DNA of 64,000 nucleotides, taken from contig NZ_CP121446.1 of assembly GCF_030643905.1 (NCBI RefSeq), forward strand, positions 868,001 through 932,000, in the 5' to 3' direction. This stretch comes from Flavobacterium sp. IMCC34852. Lineage in GTDB: Bacteria > Bacteroidota > Bacteroidia > Flavobacteriales > Flavobacteriaceae. This document shows positions 33,843 to 41,603 of the stretch, one piece after another. Both the position numbers and the translations under genes were made by a program. The notes under the pieces were generated by a model. The model was not told where the DNA came from, made no database searches, and worked only from the letters and a program-made list of their open reading frames with translations. Each line of letters starts with the position of its first letter. Position 1 is the first letter of the stretch.

Positions 33843-34547
33843 TTAAAGTCCTAATTTAATTTTCGCCTCAGGCAAAATCCTTTCTACAAATTTAGAATAG
33901 GCAATAGTTGAGGGATGTAAACCATCATTGGCTACTAATTCGGGTTGTGCCAATCCCAATCGCGTGATATCAGTAATATTTACAAAAGTAATGTTGTTAG
34001 TTTCGCAATAATTTTTTGCAAAAGCATTGTATTGATAAACCCCTTCCGAAATGGCTATTGAACCTTGTCCAAAAGGCGTATAAGCATAATCAGGAATCGA
34101 AACTACTATCAGTTTGTTTATATCTCCTCCGGCTTTGGTAATGGCAATGTTAACCAATTCAGGAAACTCTTGTTCGTATAAGCTAAAAGGTCTGTTTTGG
34201 TACTGATTGTTGACACCAATTAAAAGTGTAACCAAATCATAAGTATTCTGAAGATTTTCATTGGCAATGGCCGTTTTCAAATTTGTAGTTGTCCAACCTG
34301 TTTGGGCGATGAGTTTGATGTTAAAGGTATCTTCCGGGTTTAAGAATTGCTCAAGGCTGTCTTTTAACTGTTCGGGAAACCGACAAGTTTCGCAAACGCT
34401 CTGACCAAAAGTATAACTATCGCCTAAAGCCAAGTATTTATACTGTACCGGAACAACTTCAGTAGTGGTATTGTCTTCATCAGAACTGCAGCCCATCAAT
34501 GATAAACAAAGTAAAAACGAAAAGAATATTTTAGCCGAGTATTTCAT
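33843..34547 (-). CDS. SGNH/GDSL hydrolase lipoprotein
   Basis: A 234-residue lipoprotein. The lipobox LMGC has its cysteine at residue 20, followed by acidic SSDEDN. The SGNH esterase blocks are GDSYTFGQ (S44), LIGVNNQYQN (G and N residues) and the catalytic D-x-x-H in NDGLHPS. Expected substrates are acetyl or acyl esters on sugars or lipids. Convergent with the ferredoxin gene with no intergenic base. It precedes nothing else on its strand. Confidence 0.88.
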   Translation of the reverse strand: MKYSAKIFFSFLLCLSLMGCSSDEDNTTTEVVPVQYKYLALGDSYTFGQSVCETCRFPEQLKDSLEQFLNPEDTFNIKLIAQTGWTTTNLKTAIANENLQNTYDLVTLLIGVNNQYQNRPFSLYEQEFPELVNIAITKAGGDINKLIVVSIPDYAYTPFGQGSIAISEGVYQYNAFAKNYCETNNITFVNITDITRLGLAQPELVANDGLHPSTIAYSKFVERILPEAKIKLGL

Positions 34548-34590
34548 AAGGATGATTTCAATACAATTACGGTAAAGCCACTGCGATGGT

Positions 34591-35373
34591 TTAAACCAAT
34601 GCCAAGCTTGACGCTATTTTTTCTTCGATAGCATTCCAAAGTCCGATTCTTTTCTCCAAAGCCATAATTGAAACTTCTTCCACTTCTTTCCACTTTTGAG
34701 CGTTGTCTTGACAAAGTTCAGTAATCATTTGCATCGCCATTGGTCCGTGCTCATCGGCGTCTAATTCGATGTGTCTTTCGAAGTAGTAAATCAATTTAGA
34801 CAAATCAACATCCGGGAAGTTTTGTTGGAAGTTTTTCAAGATTTCGGTAAACATATTCGGAATCAAATCTTCTCGGCCAAATGTAAACGCCGCCGCAATT
34901 TTATGTACTTTACCTTCTTCGATTACGCGGAAAGTAAAGTCGAGAAACGCTTTCACCTCAGGATGTAAATCACTTTGTTTGATAGCGATGAAGACATTTT
35001 TTGTATCAATTACCTTTTGCAAAAAGGCCTCTAATTCTTGGGTACAAGCGCCGCAACTTTGCATGGCTTCGACATACATTTCGAAATGACTTAAGCGTTT
35101 GCCGTCAATGGTCAAATCGCTTTCTTCTGCCAAAACAATTTCGTTAATCAAATACCGAGTCTCCGGATTCTCCGAGGCAAACCATGGCGTTGTGGTACAG
35201 GTCAATTTGCTTTGCAAGGCTTTCAAAAGCGACATAAAGTCCCAAACCGCATATACATGACTTTCGAGGAATTTATGCAAGTCGTCTATGGTTTTTACTT
35301 TTTCATAAAGCGGATGTTGCAGTAAACTGTTTTTCTGCGGGTGTATTTTTTCGTTAATAATAGAAATAGTCAT
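34591..35373 (-). CDS. DUF3050 domain protein (haem-oxygenase-like helical fold)
   Basis: A 260-residue cytoplasmic protein of the DUF3050 family. Predicted nearly all helical. Residues near 39 (ESHVYAVWDFMSLL), 78 (NEIVLAEESD), 96 (LSHFEMYVEAM) and 201-209 (RHIELDADEHG) carry His, Glu and Asp spaced as in haem-oxygenase-like diiron oxidases. This suggests a metal site, but none is proven. The ATG at 35373 was preferred over 35409, as MTISIINEKI begins the conserved part. Function unknown. Confidence 0.8.
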   Translation of the reverse strand: MTISIINEKIHPQKNSLLQHPLYEKVKTIDDLHKFLESHVYAVWDFMSLLKALQSKLTCTTTPWFASENPETRYLINEIVLAEESDLTIDGKRLSHFEMYVEAMQSCGACTQELEAFLQKVIDTKNVFIAIKQSDLHPEVKAFLDFTFRVIEEGKVHKIAAAFTFGREDLIPNMFTEILKNFQQNFPDVDLSKLIYYFERHIELDADEHGPMAMQMITELCQDNAQKWKEVEEVSIMALEKRIGLWNAIEEKIASSLALV

Positions 35374-35431
35374 AGCTTTTTTTATAGAATTTACGTAACC
35401 GAAACGCATCGGGTTTCACATAACAAAAATA

Positions 35432-35461
35432 AAAATGCTTCTCCGAAAAGAGAAGCATTTT
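35432..35461 (-). terminator. Terminator of the acyl-CoA dehydrogenase gene
   Basis: AAAATGCTTCTC (35432-35443) pairs perfectly with GAGAAGCATTTT (35450-35461) around CGAAAA, 28 bases after the stop codon on the minus strand. Confidence 0.8.
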
Positions 35462-35489
35462 GTATCAATTTTATTGATTGTTTAATCTT

Positions 35490-36668
35490 TTATTTAAAGG
35501 CCGGAATACCGGTAATATCGGCACCGGTAATCAGTAAGTGAATGTCGTGTGTGCCTTCATAAGTAATTACACTTTCTAAATTCATACTATGACGCATGAT
35601 AGAATATTCACCGGTGATTCCCATACCACCCAAAATTTGACGGGCTTCACGAGCAATGTTAATTGCCATATCTACATTGTTTCTTTTTGCCATAGAGATT
35701 TGAGCGGTTGTCGCTTTGCCTTCGTTTCTCAAAACACCTAAACGCCAAGTCAACAATTGTGCTTTGGTGATTTCGGTAATCATTTCTGCCAATTTCTTTT
35801 GTTGCAATTGGGTTCCGGCAATAGGTTTGTCAAATTGTATTCTTTCTTTTGCATAACGCAAAGCCGTATCATAACAATCCATTGCAGCACCAATCGCCCC
35901 CCAGGCAATTCCGTAACGAGCAGAATCCAAACACATCATTGGTGCGCCAAGACCTGATTTTCCGGGCATTAAGTTTTCTTTCGGTACTTTTACGTTGTCA
36001 AAAATCAATTCACCGGTGGCCGAAGCACGAAGTGACCATTTGTTGTGCGTTTCAGGAGTAGTAAAGCCTTCCATACCTCGCTCTACGATTAAGCCGTGAA
36101 TTCTGCCTTCTTCATTTTTGGCCCAAACTACGGCGATGTCAGCAAAAGGTGCATTTGAAATCCACATTTTAGCACCGTTTAACAAATAATGGTCGCCCAT
36201 ATCTTTGAAGTTGGTGGTCATGCCACTCGGATTTGAACCGTGATCAGGTTCGGTCAATCCGAAACAACCCATGAATTCTCCGGTGGCTAATTTGGGTAAA
36301 TATTTTTGACGTTGTTCTTCGGTTCCGAATTTCCAAATCGGATACATCACTAAAGATGATTGTACCGATGAGGTAGAACGCACACCCGAGTCGCCTCTTT
36401 CAATTTCCTGCATGATCAAACCATACGAAATTTGGTCTAAACCGGCACCGCCGTATTCTTCCGGAATGTATGGTCCAAAACCACCAATTTCTCCCAAACC
36501 TTTAATGATTTGCTTAGGAAATTCGGCACGTTGTGCATAGTCTTCAATGATAGGAGAAACTTCACGCTTCACCCACGCACGAGCAGAATCACGCACTAAT
36601 TTGTGTTCTTCCGTTAATAAATCATCTAAATTATAGTAATCGGGAGCTTGAAATAAATCTGGTTTCAT
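35490..36668 (-). CDS. Acyl-CoA dehydrogenase (glutaryl-CoA dehydrogenase-like)
   Basis: A 392-residue FAD-dependent acyl-CoA dehydrogenase. The N-terminal helical domain has EEHKLVRDSARAWV. The FAD/acyl blocks are CFGLTEPDHGSNPSG and KMWISNAPFADI. The C-terminal catalytic region ends with the base E371 in YEGTHDIH. This motif and the overall sequence resemble glutaryl-CoA dehydrogenase, which decarboxylates glutaryl-CoA to crotonyl-CoA in lysine and tryptophan breakdown. Glutaryl-CoA specificity is inferred, since other dehydrogenases share much of this pattern. Confidence 0.92.
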   Translation of the reverse strand: MKPDLFQAPDYYNLDDLLTEEHKLVRDSARAWVKREVSPIIEDYAQRAEFPKQIIKGLGEIGGFGPYIPEEYGGAGLDQISYGLIMQEIERGDSGVRSTSSVQSSLVMYPIWKFGTEEQRQKYLPKLATGEFMGCFGLTEPDHGSNPSGMTTNFKDMGDHYLLNGAKMWISNAPFADIAVVWAKNEEGRIHGLIVERGMEGFTTPETHNKWSLRASATGELIFDNVKVPKENLMPGKSGLGAPMMCLDSARYGIAWGAIGAAMDCYDTALRYAKERIQFDKPIAGTQLQQKKLAEMITEITKAQLLTWRLGVLRNEGKATTAQISMAKRNNVDMAINIAREARQILGGMGITGEYSIMRHSMNLESVITYEGTHDIHLLITGADITGIPAFK

Positions 36669-36678
36669 TTTCTAAAAG

Positions 36679-36706
36679 TGATTAGTAATTAGTGATTAGT
36701 AATTAG
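36679..36706. repeat. Perfect 14-bp tandem duplication TGATTAGTAATTAG
   Basis: Two exact copies (36679-36692, 36693-36706) directly upstream of the acyl-CoA dehydrogenase start. Each unit itself contains near-repeats of ATTAG. Confidence 0.85.
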
Positions 36707-36731
36707 CCAAAACCAGTTACGAAATCGTTTG

Positions 36732-36739
36732 CAAAGCTA
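36732..36739 (-). promoter_or_regulatory. -7 promoter element of the acyl-CoA dehydrogenase gene
   Basis: The minus strand reads TAGCTTTG (plus 36732-36739), 64 bases upstream of the start codon, so the tandem repeat lies in the leader RNA. Confidence 0.5.
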
Positions 36740-36818
36740 CATAATCTTACTTAAAATCTCAATCAACAATTGTTATAATTTTTTGAAGCTTTTTGCTTCG
36801 CCAGTTCACTCCTTGTCA

Positions 36819-36902
36819 GGAGCTCGGGTCCAGCTGTCCACTATATCTTTTTCTTTTTTAAATAAAAAAGAAAAAGGATGCCGCTTCCATCTGGGCTAGG
36901 GT
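36819..36902 (-). repeat. Palindromic intergenic repeat, family 1, copy C
   Basis: On the minus strand it runs TAGCCCAGATGGAAGCGG to GCATCC, then a 13-bp perfect stem (CTTTTTCTTTTTT at 36847-36859 and its complement at 36864-36876), then GGACAGCTGGACCCGAGCTCC. It has the edge blocks AGCCC-GAT and GCTCC of the other copies with a different central hairpin. Confidence 0.75.
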
Positions 36903-36915
36903 AGTCGGCTTTAAA

Positions 36916-37647
36916 TTAACGCTCGAGTTTCTTAAATTCTTTATTTTTTTCAAATAAAAAGTCGGCCATTTCCAATAGGTCTTGTCGTTCAGCCAAAGGT
37001 TTAGCTCTTGAATCCGCTTCGCAATAAGCAATGAATAAGGCAATTTCTTCGGGTTTAAGTTGGAGTTTTGTAAGGTAAAAAGCTTCGTCAAAATGCCCGG
37101 CTAGATAGTCTTTAAAAGTAATCGGCGGTAGTGGTTTTTCGGGTTTTTCTTTGTCTTTGTTTTTGAACCAATTCGCGATGCCTTTAAACATTCTCACAAA
37201 GTCGACCCCGTTTTCAATAGTGCCGTCATAAACATTAGTGACCTTAAGGGCATTGGCTTGTTTGGATAATTTGATGGCATCAATATCACCTTGAGTGATT
37301 TGCACTTTTAGGCTCGACTTTTTGACGATTTCAACATCTTCCAGTTCAACAGGTTTCTTGTTTAAACTGATAACCAGAGGATTTTGGTTTAAATCAGTTG
37401 GCGTGATCACCATTTTTAAATCGGCGTAGTCTTTAGTAAGAAAATAAAGTTCGTCACCGGCTGTAACCCAAAGACTAAAGTTTCCCTCGCCATCACTAGT
37501 GCTGCTTTTCTTCGAATTCATATTGACCACATCAACCAGACCAACAACTTTCCCCTCTGACAACACTTTGCCTTGAAGTAGCTTTCCGCTTTGCGAAAAA
37601 CCCAAAATGGAAAAGAAAAGAAAGAACCCAAAAGTAATTTTCACCAT
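36916..37647 (-). CDS. Exported protein with carboxypeptidase-regulatory-like domain
   Basis: A 243-residue protein. The signal peptide ends GFSQ. A carboxypeptidase D regulatory-like domain follows (residues about 22-95: LLQGKVLSEGKVVGLVDVVNMNSKKSSTSDGEGNFSLWV). The rest is helical with no recognised domain (WFKNKDKEKPEKPLPPITF, AYCEADSRAKPLAER). The ATG at 37647 is chosen for its signal peptide, not the in-frame 37686. It is divergent from a second protein with the same kind of N-terminal domain. Confidence 0.78.
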   Translation of the reverse strand: MVKITFGFFLFFSILGFSQSGKLLQGKVLSEGKVVGLVDVVNMNSKKSSTSDGEGNFSLWVTAGDELYFLTKDYADLKMVITPTDLNQNPLVISLNKKPVELEDVEIVKKSSLKVQITQGDIDAIKLSKQANALKVTNVYDGTIENGVDFVRMFKGIANWFKNKDKEKPEKPLPPITFKDYLAGHFDEAFYLTKLQLKPEEIALFIAYCEADSRAKPLAERQDLLEMADFLFEKNKEFKKLER

Positions 37648-37781
37648 AGACTTTGAATTGAAAACTGTCAATACTAAATTAGACAAAGCGGTCAGTGCAT
37701 ATTCCGAAGAATTTGTTAAAAATTATAGTACAAAAAGTTAAACTTAAAAAAGGTATCTTGGAACTCCTTTTAATTAATCTT

Positions 37782-38603
37782 ATGAGAAAAGAAATAACGG
37801 TGTTGTTTTGTTTGGTGTGTACTTTATTTCAGGCGCAAACGGCAGTGCATTTAAAAGACAAAGAGACCAAAATGCCGGTAGCTTATGCCAATATCTGGAA
37901 AGCCGAATCACTTTATCGAACTGCCGACTCTACGGGTGTTTTTAGTGTTGATGACAATGATAAGACTAACTTTTTTAAAATCACTTGTGTCGGTTATCAC
38001 GATACAATTGCCGAGATTACCCCCGAAATATTGCTTCGCCCTAATAAAATTGACTTAGCTGAAGTAAAGTTGGTCCAACGCAAATTCGAGAAAACACTAA
38101 AACTGGGCAAAGCCAAAAGAGGCGACAATCATTATGGTGTTCAATGGGACACCAAAATGGCGATGACCGCCAAATATTTTCCCAATAACGGAATCAAAGG
38201 AAAGTATCTCAGTAAAGCCAAGTTTTTTGCCACAGCAACTTCTAAAAACCGATTAATCAGTGTGATGGTGTATTCGGTTGGCGATGATGGGAAGCCAAAC
38301 GAGATACTGAATAAGGAGACTCTTATTTACAAACTTAAAAAAGGAACGCATACAGTTGAGGCCGATTTGAACGCCTTAAATATTGAATATCCGGCCAACG
38401 GAATTTTTATCATTATTCAGCATCCGTTGTTGGAACAGAATAAAAACTACAGTAAAGATAATAGTCACCCTAACGGCTTTTTTTATGAGCCGTTAATTTC
38501 GATTGATGTCACAAATGAATTTACGGACAGTTGGTATTTTCAAGAAGAATGGAAAAGAAGCAAGAGTTATTCTTTAAATGTTGAACTGCTGGTTTCGGAC
38601 TGA
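37782..38603 (+). CDS. Exported protein with carboxypeptidase-regulatory-like N-terminus
   Basis: A 273-residue protein. The signal peptide MRKEITVLFCLVCTLFQAQ is followed by a carboxypeptidase-like regulatory segment (VHLKDKETKMPVAYANIWKAE, STGVFSVDDNDKTNFFKITCVGYHD). The second half is a beta-rich region (KFFATATSKNRLISVMVYSV, GIFIIIQHPLLEQN) without recognised function. The in-frame extension to 37695 has no signal character. It diverges from the preceding gene over 134 bases and is convergent with trmN, only 1 base away. Confidence 0.75.
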   Translation: MRKEITVLFCLVCTLFQAQTAVHLKDKETKMPVAYANIWKAESLYRTADSTGVFSVDDNDKTNFFKITCVGYHDTIAEITPEILLRPNKIDLAEVKLVQRKFEKTLKLGKAKRGDNHYGVQWDTKMAMTAKYFPNNGIKGKYLSKAKFFATATSKNRLISVMVYSVGDDGKPNEILNKETLIYKLKKGTHTVEADLNALNIEYPANGIFIIIQHPLLEQNKNYSKDNSHPNGFFYEPLISIDVTNEFTDSWYFQEEWKRSKSYSLNVELLVSD

Positions 38604-38604
38604 T

Positions 38605-39315
38605 TTACAGTTTCAAATAAAAATCTTTAGTCAAGGTAATATAGCCTTCCGTGTATTGATGACGAGCTGTTTCAATGATGAGTTCATCGATAGGGAAATT
38701 GGTTTTTTCGGCAAAGGAAAATGCGAGTAAGCTTCTTTTGGTTTCGGAAGTCGGTGTACCTTTAACTCGGGTAATTTTTAACGGAAACAAGTTGCATTCT
38801 TGGGCTAAGGAGATGAATCTGGCTTCTTCTTTATAAGGAATAATCACAGCGAGTATACCATGTTCAGAAAGTAAAACCGAAGCGGCTTCCATCAAATCTT
38901 CAAATGGCAAAGCGTCTTGAAATCGCGCCAAATCTCTTTGTTCACTTTCGGTTTTGTAATCTTCGCTATAGAATGGCGGATTGGAAACAATTAAATCATA
39001 TTCTTCGTCTTCCAAGTCTTCCATAAAATCGTCGAGTGAAGCGTGAAAACAGAACAAGCGGTCATTCCATGGCGAATTTTCAAAGTTTTCTACGCATTGT
39101 TCAAAGGCATTTTCGTCAACTTCGATGGCATCGATTTGCTCGGCATGACTTCTTTGAGCCAGCATCAAAGCCAAAATTCCGGTTCCGGCGCCAATATCCA
39201 ATACCGAAAACGGACGATGGTCAATCGGAGCCCAAGCGCCAAGCAAAACGCCGTCGGTGCCGACTTTCATAGCGCAACGGTCTTGGTTAACGGTAAATTT
39301 TTTGAATTGAAACAT
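38605..39315 (-). CDS. trmN: tRNA1(Val) (adenine(37)-N6)-methyltransferase family protein
   Basis: A 236-residue SAM-dependent methyltransferase of the TrmN6/YfiC family, predicted to make m6A at position 37 of tRNA1-Val. The N-terminal FTVNQDRCAMKVGTDGVLLGAW and the SAM-binding VLDIGAGTGILALMLAQRS are typical. The catalytic NPPFY motif of N6-adenine methyltransferases lies in LIVSNPPFYSEDYKTES. The ATG at 39315 (MFQFKKFTV) was chosen. The alternative at 39345 adds ten residues with no homologous counterpart. It follows rimM downstream in the rpsP-rimM operon. Confidence 0.88.
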   Translation of the reverse strand: MFQFKKFTVNQDRCAMKVGTDGVLLGAWAPIDHRPFSVLDIGAGTGILALMLAQRSHAEQIDAIEVDENAFEQCVENFENSPWNDRLFCFHASLDDFMEDLEDEEYDLIVSNPPFYSEDYKTESEQRDLARFQDALPFEDLMEAASVLLSEHGILAVIIPYKEEARFISLAQECNLFPLKITRVKGTPTSETKRSLLAFSFAEKTNFPIDELIIETARHQYTEGYITLTKDFYLKL

Positions 39316-39369
39316 AGAGGTGTTTGGGGTTTTACAAATAACCAAATGAACGAATAACCGAATTAACTT

Positions 39370-39894
39370 TTACAAGTACATTTCGATTAAGCCTTCCGGT
39401 AAATCCATCACGACCTTTTTGTTTTCTCTATCGATTTTTACCAGAAATTGGTCAATCATTGGGACAAGAATTTCTACAGCGCCGTTAACCACTTCAAAAA
39501 GTGGTTGGGCAGATGAGTCATTAATGGAAACTATTTTTCCAAAAACGCCCAAACGCTTATCTTCAATCTCAAAACCAATGACTTCGTGGAAATAGAATTG
39601 GTTGCCTTCCAGTTTGGGCAACATGTTTAGGGGAAGATAAATTTCACAGCCAATCATTTTGTCGGCTTCTTCCTCAGTATCGACATCTTCAAACTTTACG
39701 CGAAGGAAATCGTTTTTGTGCAGGTTACTGTTTTCAATAAAAAATGGAATCAGATCTTTGTTGAATTCAACAAATACTGATTCCATATCTTCATATAATT
39801 CGGGTTCGTCGGTATCTAAATAGATGAGAACTTCCCCTTTGAAACTAAATTTTTTGGCAATTTTACCTAAATAGAAACAATCTTCTTTACGCAT
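39370..39894 (-). CDS. rimM: Ribosome maturation factor RimM
   Basis: A 174-residue 30S assembly factor. The N-terminal barrel domain begins CFYLGKIAKKFSFKGEVLIYLDTDEPELY (residues 6-34). The C-terminal PRC-barrel has FYFHEVIGFEIEDKRLGVFGKIVSIND and ends with IPMIDQFLVKID-type sequence and the conserved DLPEGLIEMY. Length is normal. It lies 14 bases after rpsP, which matches the classical operon order. Confidence 0.95.
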   Translation of the reverse strand: MRKEDCFYLGKIAKKFSFKGEVLIYLDTDEPELYEDMESVFVEFNKDLIPFFIENSNLHKNDFLRVKFEDVDTEEEADKMIGCEIYLPLNMLPKLEGNQFYFHEVIGFEIEDKRLGVFGKIVSINDSSAQPLFEVVNGAVEILVPMIDQFLVKIDRENKKVVMDLPEGLIEMYL

Positions 39895-39908
39895 GATTGC
39901 CTAAAATG

Positions 39909-40556
39909 TTAAGCTTCTGTTTCTTCGCTTGTTTCTTCAGCAGCAGGAGCTTCTTCAACAGCAGGAGCTTCTTCAGCTACCACTTCTGGAGCTTCTTCCG
40001 CAGCAGGAGTTTCCTCAACCGCTACTTCAGCAACAACTTCAGCAGTCTCTTCTGCTACAGTTTCTTCAACGGCAACTTCTTCCGCTACTTCCTCTTCTAC
40101 TTTTGCAGCTTCTAAAGCGGCAGCAGCACGTTTGTCATTAGCTTCTTTTTCTGCTTTTAAAGCTTTGGCTTTGGCAGCTTCTTGTGCTTTTGATAAACCT
40201 TCTTTTTTAGCGGTTACTTTACCGGCTTTGTCTTCTAACCATTTAGCCAACTTAGCATCAGCTTGTTCTTGCGTTAAAGCACCTTTGCGAACGCCGCCAT
40301 CAAGGTGGTGTTTCATCAAAGCACCTTTGTAAGAAAGGATAGCTCTGGCAGTATCGGTTGGTTGAGCACCATTGTGTAACCATTGAACCGCTTGGTCAAG
40401 GTTTAAATCAATAGTTGCAGGGTTAGTGTTTGGATTGTAAACGCCTAATTTTTCTAAGAATTTACCATCTCTTTTTGAACGAGCATCAGCAGCTACGATC
40501 CAATAAAAAGGTTTCCCTTTTTTTCCGTGTCTTTGTAATCTAATTTTTACTGACAT
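39909..40556 (-). CDS. rpsP: 30S ribosomal protein S16 with long Ala/Glu-rich C-terminal tail
   Basis: A 215-residue bS16. The first ~85 residues are the conserved ribosomal protein (VKIRLQRHGKKGKPFYWIVAADAR, LEKLGVYNPNTNP). The remainder is an extension not found in short S16 proteins of about 80-90 residues: a helical Lys/Ala/Glu region (about 95-145) and then a very acidic EEVAEE/VVAEEAP-type repeat to the end. The tail would project from the ribosome or interact with assembly factors. Its base composition is low-complexity. A hairpin lies in the short leader RNA. Confidence 0.95.
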   Translation of the reverse strand: MSVKIRLQRHGKKGKPFYWIVAADARSKRDGKFLEKLGVYNPNTNPATIDLNLDQAVQWLHNGAQPTDTARAILSYKGALMKHHLDGGVRKGALTQEQADAKLAKWLEDKAGKVTAKKEGLSKAQEAAKAKALKAEKEANDKRAAAALEAAKVEEEVAEEVAVEETVAEETAEVVAEVAVEETPAAEEAPEVVAEEAPAVEEAPAAEETSEETEA

Positions 40557-40574
40557 AATCTTTTTGATTAATTT

Positions 40575-40589
40575 GAGGTACTCGACCTC
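40575..40589 (-). promoter_or_regulatory. Small hairpin in the rpsP leader
   Basis: GAGGT (40575-40579), loop ACTCG, ACCTC (40585-40589), within the 5' leader of rpsP between promoter and start codon. S16 leader regulation has been proposed for flavobacteria. I cannot confirm that this sequence matches such a model. Confidence 0.35.
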
Positions 40590-40604
40590 GGTTATTTAAG
40601 GGCG

Positions 40605-40612
40605 CAAAGATA
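40605..40612 (-). promoter_or_regulatory. -7 promoter element of the rpsP-rimM-trmN operon
   Basis: The minus strand reads TATCTTTG (plus 40605-40612), 49 bases upstream of the rpsP start codon. Confidence 0.6.
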
Positions 40613-40755
40613 GTTATTTTTTGGAAACAAACTAATTGAAAGTTATATTTTTAGACTTAAGTTCTTGTCTTATCTAACTTTAACGTTATTTTTTTAAAAT
40701 TTAATTAGCATTTTTATATTAAAAAGTTATTTTTGTGGAGAAATACATTGAAAAA

Positions 40756-41472
40756 ATGAAAAGAATTTTGTCCCTTATTTTAGTTGCGGCAGCAATGACT
40801 TCTTGTCAAGAAGACTTGAAATCCAACGACCCGGGTTTTCAGGGGTTGAAGGATGATGTTTATTGGAGAGCCAATGACGCAAGAGCCTACTTGTCATCGG
40901 CAGGCCGACTTACAATAGAAGCTTTAACCGAGTATGAGCAAGTTACTTTGAGTACTACCAATGCCAACTTAGGTACTTATATTTTAGGTACAACCAATAC
41001 CAATAATGCTGCGAGTTATACTTCAAGTTTGGATGGCATAAATTTAGAATATGCTACAACGATGGTGCCGGGACCGGTTTCAACTTTTACAATAGTTTCA
41101 GGCGGAACAGGATATACCAGTGGTTCTTCTGTGCCAACAACCGGCGGAACGGGAAGCGGATTGTTAGTTAATGTTACGGCTAATAGTTCAGGAGTAGTGA
41201 CAGGATTAACCCTTGCCTCAAGAGGTAACGCCTATATGGCCGGAGATTTAATCACGGTGTCAGGAGGTAATGTTAATTGTACTTTCAGAATTCAAAACGT
41301 ACAGAATAGTAATGGTGAAATTCAAATTACCGAGTACGATAATGTGAATATGACCATTTCCGGAAAATTTAAGTTCAATGCGGCTAATGTTAATAACAGT
41401 CCTTTTGGAGGTCCTATTATGAATTTCCAATACGGAGAATTCTACAGAATTCCGATTTATCCGTCTTTATAA
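40756..41472 (+). CDS. Lipoprotein with internal Gly/Thr-rich insert (DUF6252-like)
   Basis: A 238-residue lipoprotein. The lipobox MTSC is followed by QED. The N- and C-terminal thirds (KDDVYWRANDARAYLSSAG, ITEYDNVNMTISGKFKFNAAN) resemble the DUF6252-type beta-sandwich lipoproteins of flavobacteria. Between them lies a Gly/Thr/Ser repeat (FTIVSGGTGYTSG, VPTTGGTGSGLLVNVTA, DLITVSGGN) that looks like modules found in tail-spike or surface proteins. The ATG at 40756 was chosen over the GTG at 40735, because the signal peptide begins there. Function unknown. Confidence 0.72.
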   Translation: MKRILSLILVAAAMTSCQEDLKSNDPGFQGLKDDVYWRANDARAYLSSAGRLTIEALTEYEQVTLSTTNANLGTYILGTTNTNNAASYTSSLDGINLEYATTMVPGPVSTFTIVSGGTGYTSGSSVPTTGGTGSGLLVNVTANSSGVVTGLTLASRGNAYMAGDLITVSGGNVNCTFRIQNVQNSNGEIQITEYDNVNMTISGKFKFNAANVNNSPFGGPIMNFQYGEFYRIPIYPSL

Positions 41473-41496
41473 TTGTCAATTTACTTTAAACAATAC

Positions 41497-41522
41497 AAGC
41501 CATCTTCGGATGGCTTTTTTTA
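41497..41522 (+). terminator. Terminator with TTCG tetraloop
   Basis: AAGCCATC (41497-41504), loop TTCG, GATGGCTT (41509-41516), T tract. It follows the lipoprotein gene. Confidence 0.85.
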
Positions 41523-41572
41523 TTAAAATGGTAATAAATCCAAATTTATAGCGGTTTACGGTTTATTTAGGT

Positions 41573-41580
41573 TACCTTTG
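41573..41580 (+). promoter_or_regulatory. -7 promoter element of the RRM protein gene
   Basis: TACCTTTG, an exact TAnnTTTG match 23 bases before the start codon. Confidence 0.6.
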
Positions 41581-41603
41581 TGGCTGAATTTTAAATATAC
41601 AAT

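Noticed and set aside
36679..36706. CRISPR-like repeats
   Set aside because: Only two adjacent 14-bp copies without spacers. No cas gene is present.
39897..40141. Open frames opposite the 3' part of rpsP encoding Phe/Ser- or Gln/Leu-rich proteins
   Set aside because: They are antisense shadows of the Ala/Glu-rich S16 tail and have the low complexity expected of that.
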